From Prasinococcaceae sp. CCMP 1430 (Eukaryota; Prasinodermophyta; Palmophyllophyceae; Prasinococcales; Prasinococcaceae): a DNA stretch of 39,295 nt. Each line of letters begins with the position of its first letter. The first letter of the stretch is position 1. The translations under genes were made by a program, and so were the position numbers. The stretch is from the NCBI GenBank assembly GCA_013416795.1, contig RQSC01001082.1, forward strand, positions 1 to 39,295, read 5' to 3'. A model generated the notes under the pieces. That model saw only the letters and a program-made list of their open reading frames with translations, searched no databases and had not been told where the DNA came from. Positions 1 through 8,424 of the stretch are shown one piece after another.

Positions 1-612
1 CATCGCGCCGGGGGGGGGGGGCCCAGGCCGCGGCCGGCGGCGCCCCTAGGCGCGCGCGCGCGCGTTTTCGCATGTGTTTCGCACATCATTTCGGCGCTGG
101 ACCTTCGCCATTTTTCGCAGCGCGGCGCGCGGCCGGCGCCGTTGCGAGGGGCGGAATGCTAGGAGGCCGGCCAGAGCTCTGCCTGTTCACGTCGCGAGCA
201 CGCGTTCTCTTCTTCTCTCTTCTGTCCGCGACCGCCCGCGGGAAGGCGGGCAAGAAAGAACGCGCGCGCAGCACGCCTACGCGTAGGCTACGCCTGGCCA
301 AGCTCAGGCAAGCCCACGCGCACGCGCACGTCCCCGATGGAGTCTCCCGTGGGTAGTAGCGACATGAAATAAAACATGACTTACGACATCCTTCCTTCAC
401 ACACTCCCCTCTGGCCTCGGCTCTCCCTTTCGTCGCTAGCCGCTCTCGCGAGCTCTAATACCCCCCCTCCCCCCCGCGCGCGCGCGTGCGTAAGCGACTG
501 ACGTAGGCGCGCCCCCAGAAAGTCATTCTGACGCCCTCTCTCATCAGCAGCTAGAGAGAGAGCGAGAGAGAGAGAGGGACAGTCATTAGTGTTATTACTC
601 GTGAGACGAACG
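1..612. other. Left flank without a recognisable gene
   Basis: No reading frame here looks like a real protein; the open frames are Arg/Ala-rich low complexity on both strands. The stretch holds a G run near position 10-20, a CG dinucleotide run at 51-64, another CG run around 475-488 and a GA-rich purine tract at about 552-577. It lies directly downstream of the minus-strand kinase-isomerase gene, so part of it should be that gene's 3' untranslated region. No RNA gene was recognised. Confidence 0.6.
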
Positions 613-3262
613 TCAGCGCGCCGCCGCGTCTGCGAGCGCGTCTCGCGCAGCGGCGATCGCCGCAAGCCCGTCGCGGGCGCGCAACGCCTCCTCGGCGACC
701 CCGCTCGCGGCCATGGCTGCCGCGGCTGCCCACAGCTCCCCGACGACCCGCACGTTGTGCTCCGCTTCGGCGACAGGATCCTCGCGCAGCGGGAAGGTAT
801 CGAAGTAGAGGTGCTCGCGCTCGCCCCGACCGTAGCCCGCGCGCTGCAGCCAGAAGAGGAGCTCCAGCGCTGCCTGCGGGTGCGCAGACGCAAACGCGAG
901 GCCATCCTCGGCGCCCAGGCGGACCGGCGCGTCATTGAGCTGCACGCCAAACAGCGCACGCGCTCCGTGTGCTAGCGCGGCCGACTGTGCGGGGTTCTCG
1001 CCCGCCATGAGCAGGTGGCCGAAGTCGAGCGTCAGCCCGAAGTTGGGCCTGCCGACGCGCCGCACGAGCTCCACGGCGGCGCCCGTGCTCGGCACGAGCG
1101 CGAAGCGGCTCTTCTCATCGGTGGGCTTGAACTCGAGCGACACGCGCACGCGCGGGCCGCACGCGTCGGCAACCGCGCCGTACGCCTCCGCCGCCGCGTC
1201 GAGCGCCGCCGCATAGTCAACCTGCAAATTGTAGTCGTAGCCGTCGAACTGCGGCCAGACCACCAGCTGCGATGCGTTGAGCGCGTGCACCCAGCCGCAC
1301 GCCTCGGCTGCGAGCCGCACGGCGGACGCGCGCACGTCGGCCGATGCGGCGGTGAGCGCGCCGGCGCTGAATGCGCTCTCGGGGAAGCGCATTGCGACAC
1401 CACCCGCGCGGAGCCCCGCAGCACGCAGCGCCGCGAGCACCTCTGCCGCCGCGAGCCCCTCCAGGTGCTGCGGGTAGTTGAGCTCCACCAGCGATAGCCC
1501 CGCCACGCTGGCCTGCCGCGCGATTAAACCAAGCACGCTGCTCAGCGGTTCGGCCCCGCGCCAGAGCTCCGGCCGCGCCCTCATCGAGTTGAGGCGAGAC
1601 GCGAGAAGCGGCAGCGGCGGCGCCGCCGAAGGCGACGGTGAGGGCCACAGCTCGACGTCCGCATCGCTAGGGCCGTCGACACGCTCCTGCTTCTCGTCTG
1701 CGGCGGCACTGTCTGCGCACTCCTCCCACTCCACGGCGGGGGCGGTGTCGGTCGCGCCACCCGCACCGGCGACGGCCAACCCTGCGAGCGCGTAGCACTC
1801 CTCTCGCCGCGGCAGGCTGGGCATCGCTCCGCGCCGCGCCACTGCAATCGCACCTGCGGCTGCGCCGAGGCGCAGCGCGTCGCGGTGCGGGCGGCCCTCA
1901 GCGAGCGCCACGCCAAAGGCGGCGCGAAACGCGTCGCCCGCAGCGGTCGCGTCGACGGCAGCGCCACCACCAGGAGGCCGCAGCGCAGGCTGATGCAGCA
2001 CCACCTCCTCCTTCCCTTCAACCTCTACGCCGCCATGCACCAGGAGCGCGCCTCGATCGCCAAGGGTGACCAGCACAGCGGCGGCGCCCTGTGCGCGCAG
2101 CGCGCGCGCCGCTGCGAGCGCCTCATCTGCAGTCGCTGTTGGCATGCCGTCGGTGAGCCGCGAGAGCTCGCCCTCGTTGGGTGCGACGTAGTCGACGAGC
2201 GAGAGCAGCGTGGGCCCCAGCGCGCGGTCCTCGCCGCCCGCGTCCAGGAGCACCACCGCGCGCTGGTGGAGAGAATCGGCACGGCGAGCCATTCGTTAGC
2301 ACTCGGCACTCCTCCTGTCGCACTCCCATGACGAGGGCACCCCGACAGCCGCGCGTACGCGCCTCTCGCACCTTCCCAGCACGCCGGACACGCTCCTTCA
2401 CAGCAGCCGCGACGATCTCGTTGACGAATTCGGGAATCTCGCGCTGCAGCAGAACGACTGCGCCTGCGCCTGCTATGGCGGCCTCATCGACAGCGTCCGC
2501 GGCGGCCACGCCTGCGGCCTCGGCCTCACTCGCCGTCCACGCCGCGTTGGCCCCGCCGACCACGACGCTCGTCGCCGCGCCATCAGGTTCGAGAAGCACG
2601 TAGCCCTGTCCCGAGCCGACGCCGTTGCCGTCGTGGACGGACCGCCGCAAGTCCACGCCTTCAGCCGTGAGTTTCTCGCGCAGCCATGGCGCGTGCGTAT
2701 CGGAGCCGAAGCGCCCGCAGAACCGCGCGCGCGCGCCCAGCCGTGCTGCGGCCGCCGCCTGGTTGGCTCCCTTGCCGCCGACGGCGAGCGATACCCCGGC
2801 ACCACCATTGCCACCGCTCGAGCCATCGCTTGCCAGCAGCGTCTCCTCCCGCGCCGGGAGGCGCGGCACGGGCACCGTTATGTCGACATTCACCGACCCG
2901 ACCACGTGTACATGGGGCGCGAGCGCGCCAGCGGCGCAAGCGGCCGCGAGGAGCAGCGCGAGCGCGCAGCCGAGCGCGGGCGCGAGTGGGGGGGCGCCGC
3001 TGGTGCAAGCGTGCAGCGCTCCGAAGAAACGCCGGCATCGCGCGCGCCCCCGCGCCGCGGTCGCCGAGGGTGCCGTGCGCGCGCACTGTGACCCCTTCCC
3101 CCATGCTGCTCGTACCGGCACAAGTTCCGGCTGGCTGTTGATAGGATTTCGGGCTCGCCACAGCACACGCACGTGGCGGCGGTGCGCGCGCCCCGTGAGC
3201 GCGCGCGCGAGTTGCATCTGCGTGCGCGTGCGCACACACAGTTGGCGCGCACACATCGCCAA
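613..3262 (-). CDS. Ribokinase (PfkB family) fused to a xylose-isomerase-like TIM-barrel sugar isomerase/epimerase
   Basis: Two exons, 3262-2372 and 2262-613, joined in phase 0 over a 109-bp intron (donor AAG|GTGCGAG, acceptor CTCCACCAG|CGC). The join restores a complete ribokinase fold: GSVNVDITV at the domain start, GGKGANQ substrate motif near residue 162, VAPNEGEL, and VDATAAGDAF near 405 with the catalytic Asp of the usual GAGD motif. From about residue 517 follows a second domain of the AP-endonuclease-2/xylose-isomerase barrel type, with candidate metal ligands in SLEFKPTD, LTLDFGH, VQLND and YFDTFP. Family knowledge: ribokinases phosphorylate pentoses, and the barrel family isomerises or epimerises sugars or sugar phosphates; the substrate is not readable. 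A hydrophobic stretch (ALALLLAAACAAG, about 99-111) just before the kinase looks like a signal or transit sequence, but the only in-frame ATGs (3262, 3217) lie about 80-95 codons upstream, so a 5' exon may be missing. Confidence 0.82.
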
Positions 3263-3365
3263 CTTCTACAGCACGCACGCGCACGCTCGCGGACAAGGAG
3301 GGGGAGGTGAGGGGGTGGGTGAGGTGGGGCAAGAGGGAGACCTCGGAGCTCTCGCCGGAAGCACC
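3263..3365. promoter_or_regulatory. Divergent promoter region, kinase-isomerase / SWEET
   Basis: Only about 100 bp separate the first in-frame ATG of the minus-strand sugar kinase fusion from the SWEET start at 3366. A G-rich tract at 3297-3333 (repeated GGGGG, GTGAGG and GTGGGG blocks) sits inside it, similar in character to tracts in two other divergent spacers of this window. No TATA box is evident. The promoter role is inferred from gene orientation. Confidence 0.45.
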
Positions 3366-4206
3366 ATGGCTCTCGACCACGACAGCTGGCTCCTGCTGTA
3401 CGCCGCCCCCGGCTTGGGTGTGGTGACCTCCAACGCGACGTTCGTCTCTCCGCTCGCGCACGTGCGGCGCGCGCGCGCGAGCGGCGACTTCTCGTCGATC
3501 AACGCCGCGCCATTCGCCGCCATCGTGGCCAACTGCATGGGGTGGTGCGCGTACGCGTTCGGCACGCGCGACTGGTTCGTGTTCTGGTCTAACGCGCCCG
3601 GCGTGCTGCTGGGGCTCTTCTTTGTGTCAAGTGCGATGCAACACACAAAATGCTCGTCGCTGCTCGCGCGCTTGGAGAGGCAGCTCCTCGTGCAGACGGC
3701 GGTGACACTCGTGGGCGGTGCGGTGGCGGCGATCGCGCTCCGCGATGCGGACCGAGCTATGAGCGTTCTCGGCGCAGTCGCCGTGTTCCACCTCCTCGTC
3801 TTCTACTCGGCGCCACTCTCCGATGTCGTGAATATACTGAAGCAGCGCGACTCTTCCAGCCTCCTCTGGCCGCTCATCGCGACCTCGGCCGTCAACGGAT
3901 TACTGTGGGTGAGTGCGCCACGCTTTGAGTGGCGTGCGTGCGTATGCCGGTGCTTGTCTGTGCAGTCTCCGCTGACATGCACGTGCGCGCGCGCAGGTGG
4001 GGTATGGGCTCGCACTGTCTGACTTCTTCATTGCTGGGCCCAACGCTTTTGGCGTCCTGCTGGCAGTGTTCCAGGCGGCGCTCAAGCTGCGCCTCCCGAG
4101 CAGGCCGGCGCGGGCCCTCCCGCGCTCCGCCTCGCAGGAGCCGCTGCAAGTCGTGGCAAACGAGGCGGCCAATGCCTCGGCTTCTTCTCCCGCCTGGCCT
4201 CAGTGA
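3366..4206 (+). CDS. SWEET (MtN3/saliva) sugar transporter
   Basis: Two exons, 3366-3908 and 3997-4206, with an 88-bp intron (donor TGG|GTGAGT, acceptor GCGCAG|GTG, phase 0); the spliced protein is 250 residues, the normal SWEET length. The start ATG sits in a good context (CACCATGG). Two triple-helix MtN3 repeats are visible: the first contains SNATFVSPLAHVRRAR, INAAPFAAIVANCMGW and the following FVFWSNAPGVLLGLFF; the second contains VFYSAPLSDVVNILKQRDSS, WPLIATSAVNGLLW and FFIAGPNAFGVLLAVFQ. SWEETs are seven-helix facilitators moving mono- or disaccharides down their gradient across plasma or internal membranes; the sugar cannot be told here. The short cytosolic tail is Ala/Ser-rich. Its head-to-head neighbour is a sugar kinase/isomerase fusion, suggesting joint use of an imported sugar. 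Confidence 0.93.
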
Positions 4207-4251
4207 CGACCACAGGGCGGCGCGCTGCTGCTCGTGACTGTTGTATGTGGC

Positions 4252-4259
4252 TGTATATT
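4252..4259 (+). promoter_or_regulatory. UGUAUAUU element in SWEET 3' region
   Basis: TGTATATT lies 46 nt after the SWEET stop codon. It matches the core of the Pumilio/PUF recognition element (UGUANAUA) and also contains the UGUA motif used in 3'-end processing. Two other plus-strand genes of the window carry the same core shortly after their stops. Confidence 0.35.
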
Positions 4260-4473
4260 AGACTATGCATAGTACTACAGTAGACTAGCTAGAGATATCG
4301 TACAAAAGGACTCGAAAGTAGGATCCTAGGGAGACCACGACGAGACACGCGCTGCCGCTGACAGCGCGCGCTTGAGCTGATGTCAGCTCGAGGCCCTGTG
4401 CGCATGCGCGCGACGGGACGGTCTTGGGAGTTCTCGGGCACGCACACGCAGGGACCACCCACAGCTGCAAACG

Positions 4474-6462
4474 TCAGAGGGAGAACCCAGGCGCCGCGAC
4501 CATCCAGTTGGACGCCGCGCGCGGGCGCTGCTGCTGCCGGGGTTGCTGCTGCGCGGGCGGCCACATCTCGTGCGTGTACATGTCGAGTAGCCCGCCCGAG
4601 GCCGAGCCCGCACCCGCAGCGGCGGGTGGCCTCGGGATGGCCACCGCGCTCGACGTGTGCGAGGCGCCGGCAGTCATCGAGTGCGCGTCAAGAAACTCTT
4701 GCATCCCCACCGCGGGGCTCCGCGATGTCCCAGCTCCCTCGATGCTCGCGGGGTTGTCAAAGAACAGACTGGGCGTCCCGCCCCTCCTTGCGGCGCTTGT
4801 CGAGCGCCGCAGGCTGTGCTCGTAGAGTCCGTCGTAATTCTGCTTCCTCGCGCGCACGGAGAGCAAGAGCCCCACGCCGAGAACCACCACTGCACCTGCA
4901 ATGCCACCGGCGATCCCCGCCATCTCGTTCGCGCTCAGGCCCGCGTCCTTCGTGGCCGGGGGGGAGGGGGCGCCTGAAGGCGTGAGCGACAGGCTCGGAG
5001 GGGGTGACGACGGCGGGCTCGGGGGCCGTAACAGCGTCGGTGGCGGGCTCGGGTTTATGTCGACGACCTCGAGGTCGTCGAATATGGGCTCTCCGTCCTC
5101 TCCGACGCCTGAAACCTCCGCCTGGCTAATGATGGCTTCCACCTCCACCCCGGCCGCTTTCCCTGCCTCCTCAAATGCTTGACTAATGGCGTCGGCGTTT
5201 GTAACCGAGGTGCTCACGAAGTCGGTGATGATGTCCACCTCGATGGTCGGCGCCTGCAACACCTCAGCCTCGGCGCCCACCGCTGCAGCCACCGCTGCCG
5301 CATCCGCTGCCGAGTTGGCAACGATGGCTGCTGCTTTGTCGGCCTGGTCTTCTGGGAGCGTCGTCGTGAACTCCACGTCGACACCTTCGCCTTGCAGCAG
5401 GGCGCGTGAGCGCGAGCGCGAGCGCGCGCGCTGGCCGGCCGAGTCGTCGCCCGAAGTGAACGCGAGCTTCGCTTCGACGGACGCCTCGTCGATGCCCTTG
5501 ATCTGCGCGTAGCGGGCCGCCAGATCGGCCGCAGAGACGCCTAAGATCGCCTCTCCGGTGAGTCGCCAGACCTCGCGGATGATGATTGTGACCAGCACAC
5601 TCGTCGAGTCAGGTGACAGGCCCAGTTTGTCGAAGAAACCCTGCATGACATCTGCCACGATGCTGTCGATGGTGCTGACGTCTGCCAGATCGATCTGCAG
5701 GCTCGACTGCACCCGCGTGAGCGTCAGCGGCGGTGGCGGTGGCAGTGACGCCGAGAGTGCCGGAGACGTCGGAGGTGCCGGGGGCGGGCTAGCCTGCAGC
5801 GTGACACATTCACGCGAGTCTCTGTCCCACTCGCAGTGCACGAGCTCAATGCACTGCGCCTTCTTCTGCGCGGACGTGCAGGGCGCCGAGCCGTCGCTCT
5901 CGCCGCCGCTGTCCTCTTCCTTGTTCACTTTCTTCTTCATCTTCTTCGTGTGTTTCTTCGAGGAGCTAGGGGTGGCAGCGTATTCCTCGCCATCGTAGGA
6001 TGTGGAGGTGGCTGCGTATTCCTCAGCATCGTAGGAGGTAGGAGCGGCTGCGTATTCCTCACCGTAGTCGCCACCGTAGCCCATCCGAGGAGTCGTGACC
6101 CCGTAGCCTCCGCGCATGCCCCCATCCTCGGTCGGTGACTCCCCAGGCGGTCGCGTCACAGGTGGCGGTGGTGTCTCGGAAGGCGGCGATGCCGGAGGCG
6201 GTACTGACGGCGAACTCGGTGGAGACGAGGCGACCTTGGATGCGCACGGTCCCTCAAAGACGACCCAGAGGTCGTCCGAGGCGTGGCCGTAGCCGTAGCC
6301 GTAGCCGTAGCCGTAGTTGCCGACTTCACCGTAGCCATAGCCGTAGCCATAGCACTGCGCAGCTGTTGGCGCGACGGCCTGAACCTTGAGCTCAGCAGCG
6401 GCGCCTGTAACGGCCACGGCTACAGCGCCTGCCACGGCGCAGAGCGCACGCGTTGAGACCAT
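4474..6462 (-). CDS. Proline-rich type I membrane / cell-surface protein with Tyr-Gly repeats, function unknown
   Basis: I chose the ATG at 6462 because it opens a clear signal peptide (MVSTRALCAVAGAVAVAVTG); an in-frame ATG at 6558 would only add a basic Ala/Arg stretch. The mature 640-residue chain has, in order: YG dipeptide repeats (about 37-59), a Ser-Pro-rich linker, three imperfect repeats of a Tyr-Asp-Ala/Gly-Glu-Glu-Tyr type unit (about 130-165), a Lys-rich patch, a small Cys region (CTSAQKKAQC...HCEWDRDSREC), another proline spacer, a folded region with a VDVEFTTTLPEDQ stretch followed by many Ala (about 246-454), a third PPS-rich linker, one transmembrane helix (about 514-537, GIAGGIAGAVVVLGVGLLL) and a cytosolic tail ending in a Gln-rich segment. 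This architecture resembles hydroxyproline-rich wall or surface proteins of algae. Intronless. The function is unknown. Confidence 0.72.
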   Translation of the reverse strand: MVSTRALCAVAGAVAVAVTGAAAELKVQAVAPTAAQCYGYGYGYGEVGNYGYGYGYGYGHASDDLWVVFEGPCASKVASSPPSSPSVPPPASPPSETPPPPVTRPPGESPTEDGGMRGGYGVTTPRMGYGGDYGEEYAAAPTSYDAEEYAATSTSYDGEEYAATPSSSKKHTKKMKKKVNKEEDSGGESDGSAPCTSAQKKAQCIELVHCEWDRDSRECVTLQASPPPAPPTSPALSASLPPPPPLTLTRVQSSLQIDLADVSTIDSIVADVMQGFFDKLGLSPDSTSVLVTIIIREVWRLTGEAILGVSAADLAARYAQIKGIDEASVEAKLAFTSGDDSAGQRARSRSRSRALLQGEGVDVEFTTTLPEDQADKAAAIVANSAADAAAVAAAVGAEAEVLQAPTIEVDIITDFVSTSVTNADAISQAFEEAGKAAGVEVEAIISQAEVSGVGEDGEPIFDDLEVVDINPSPPPTLLRPPSPPSSPPPSLSLTPSGAPSPPATKDAGLSANEMAGIAGGIAGAVVVLGVGLLLSVRARKQNYDGLYEHSLRRSTSAARRGGTPSLFFDNPASIEGAGTSRSPAVGMQEFLDAHSMTAGASHTSSAVAIPRPPAAAGAGSASGGLLDMYTHEMWPPAQQQPRQQQRPRAASNWMVAAPGFSL
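6284..6352 (-). repeat. In-frame hexanucleotide repeat coding for Tyr-Gly
   Basis: Two arrays of a 6-bp unit (plus strand GTAGCC/CCGTAG), split by a short GEVGN-coding spacer, encode 4 and 5 consecutive Tyr-Gly pairs in the surface protein just after the signal peptide. Units vary slightly at third positions. Such slippage-prone arrays commonly vary in length between strains. Confidence 0.85.
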
Positions 6463-6982
6463 AGCGAGCCGCTCCCGCGCCGCCCGCGCCTCTGCGCGCA
6501 CCTGACCGCCCGCGCCTCTGCGCGCGGCGCCCGCGGGCGCGAGCGCACGCCGCCGCACTCGCTCCCTTCCCCCCCGCGTCTCTTCTCAGTCCCATCGCCC
6601 CCCCTCCCTGCCCCCATCCCCCACTCCACCCACGCACCCACCCACCCACCCACCCACCTGCCGCGCTGCGCACCGGCCGACCGCGGGCGCGAATTCGATC
6701 TGCGGCGCTCCCCTCAGCCGCTGGGCTTCCTCATCCGCCGCACCGCACCGCGCCGTTCCCCGAGCGCATACGGAAACGCATGCGGCACGGGCCGCGCGAC
6801 ACCTAGGGCGCCCGTGGGTACGTTACACATTCACATACATGTACTCTGTCATACCATCTGACGGTACGTTGGGTTCGCTGCGTCGCCTGTTTGGGGTTGA
6901 CTCCGCATACATTTTTGTAGAGTGGAGTACAATCAGGGTTCGTTCGATTGGCGAGCTTTCTGGCGCGGCGCCATCAAATCGC
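6463..6982. promoter_or_regulatory. Divergent promoter region, surface protein / methyltransferase
   Basis: This gene-free spacer contains a CCCA tandem repeat at 6636-6658 and C-rich runs before it. Towards the methyltransferase it holds TTTGGGGTTGAC at 6890-6901 and a CCAAT-type TTCGATTGGCG at 6943-6953. Both resemble sequences in other spacers of the window. An in-frame ATG at 6839 exists, but the peptide between it and 6983 does not look like protein. Confidence 0.45.
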
Positions 6983-8197
6983 ATGCGCGACGAAACGCAT
7001 GCGCGCGCGAAAGCGCGGCGCATTCCCCATTTCCCGCCGAGGGGGCGCACAGGTGGCGCTGCGGGCGTGCGGGCGGGGGCGCGCGCGGGGGGGCGGGCGG
7101 GGGGCGCTACCTACCCGAGTATATCGAATACCACCGCGCACTTGACCGCGCCGGCGGCGGCCGCGGCCGCCGACTGGGCGGCGGCGCGCTCGGCGCCGTA
7201 CTTCGGCAGCGCCCTCGCCATCGTGAAGGACGCCGTCGGCCCCGTGCGCGGGCGCAAGGTTGTAGACGCCGGCTGCGGCGCCGGCGAGCTCACGCAGGAG
7301 ATGGCCGTCGAGGCGGGCGCCGAGCACGTGTGGTGCGTGGAGCCCGCGGCGCACGTGATGCGCAACACCATCGACCCGTCGCTCGCCGGCACGCTCGTGA
7401 CGTACGCGACGACTGGAGCCGAGCGCATGCCTATCGCCACCGCCACCACCGACGTCGTGCTCTTCCTCAACTCGCTGCACCACGTGCGCAAGAAAAACAT
7501 GAAAGCCGCGCTCTCCGAGGCGAGCCGCGTGCTGCAGCCCGAGGGCCACGTCGTCGTGGTGGAGCCGGTTTTGCCGAACGACGGCAGCGCGTACGCCCAG
7601 CTGCTCGGCCGCGGCATCGGCGAGGACAAGGAGATAGTGGAAGCTGAGCGCGCGCTGCGCGCCTTCACCGAGCTGCCCAAGGGGCTGTACATCGAGTCGG
7701 AGGCGTACGCACGGACCGAGAGGGAGTACGCGGGCTACGACGAGTGGCGCGACGCGGTCATTCTTGCCGACAAGTCGCGCCGGCGCGTGCTGGAGCAGCG
7801 TGATGGCGAGCTGCGCGCGCTGTTCCTCGAGGCAGCCACTTTCCGGTCGCGCGCCGCCGTCGTCAGGGCAAAGGCCAGGGCCGCCGCGAGCGCCGCGGAG
7901 CGCCGGGACGAGGACGACCTCGACGCGGATGACGCCAGCTTCGACGAGTTCGGCGTGCGCAGGCCCATCTCGGACGAGGAGGTCGCCGAGGCAGCGGCAG
8001 CGGCGGAGACAAGGGCGAGCGCCGCCTACGAGTCCGCGGCGGGGAGCGACGACGACGACGACGACAACGACGACGTCGGCGTTTACGTGCTCCCGCACTA
8101 CAGCAAGGTGTACGTGCTGCGGCAGGTCGAGGGCGCGGGCGAGCGTGACTGGTGGACAGTCGAGGCGCGCGACGGCGAGGGGCTGGGCGAGCTCTAG
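6983..8197 (+). CDS. Class I SAM-dependent methyltransferase
   Basis: 404 residues from the ATG at 6983; the frame stays open to 6839, so the start is uncertain. Motif I is VVDAGCGAGELT (about residue 92-103), followed by the acidic ribose-binding position in VWCVEP, the TTDVVLFLNSLHHV strand-4 motif and VLQPEGHVVVVEP. This order is the Methyltransf_11/UbiE-like fold. The second half departs from the family: a basic Ala/Arg helix, an acidic stretch with six consecutive Asp codons (a GAC repeat near 8048-8065) and a final VYVLPHYSKVYVLRQVEG segment ending close to the stop. The methyl acceptor cannot be deduced. The leader is basic and Gly/Ala-rich and might be an organelle transit peptide (inference). 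Intronless. Confidence 0.8.
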   Translation: MRDETHARAKARRIPHFPPRGRTGGAAGVRAGARAGGRAGGATYPSISNTTAHLTAPAAAAAADWAAARSAPYFGSALAIVKDAVGPVRGRKVVDAGCGAGELTQEMAVEAGAEHVWCVEPAAHVMRNTIDPSLAGTLVTYATTGAERMPIATATTDVVLFLNSLHHVRKKNMKAALSEASRVLQPEGHVVVVEPVLPNDGSAYAQLLGRGIGEDKEIVEAERALRAFTELPKGLYIESEAYARTEREYAGYDEWRDAVILADKSRRRVLEQRDGELRALFLEAATFRSRAAVVRAKARAAASAAERRDEDDLDADDASFDEFGVRRPISDEEVAEAAAAAETRASAAYESAAGSDDDDDDNDDVGVYVLPHYSKVYVLRQVEGAGERDWWTVEARDGEGLGEL

Positions 8198-8424
8198 ATC
8201 TTCGAGGCGGTCCAACGTGCGCGGCAAGCGCTGGCTAGAGGCGCACGCGCGCGCGCGCGCGGTGCCGCTTGCAGCGCTGCCAGTGCGCCACTCGGATCAC
8301 GATAATCCTCCATGCATCACAGCCTCAAGCGGCGTGCCCACGGCGTCCTGACGCCACCGCCGGCGAGCGTGCGCATCGCAAGTACATTGGATGTGTTACA
8401 GGCCGGCGGGAGCTTCCACCTCAC

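Noticed and set aside
368-373. AATAAA as a poly(A) signal
   Set aside because: It is on the plus strand, where no upstream plus-strand gene is visible; the adjacent gene is on the minus strand.
72-400. Open frames on both strands at the left edge
   Set aside because: Composition is Arg/Ala/Pro low complexity typical of GC-rich non-coding DNA; no motif or family resemblance.
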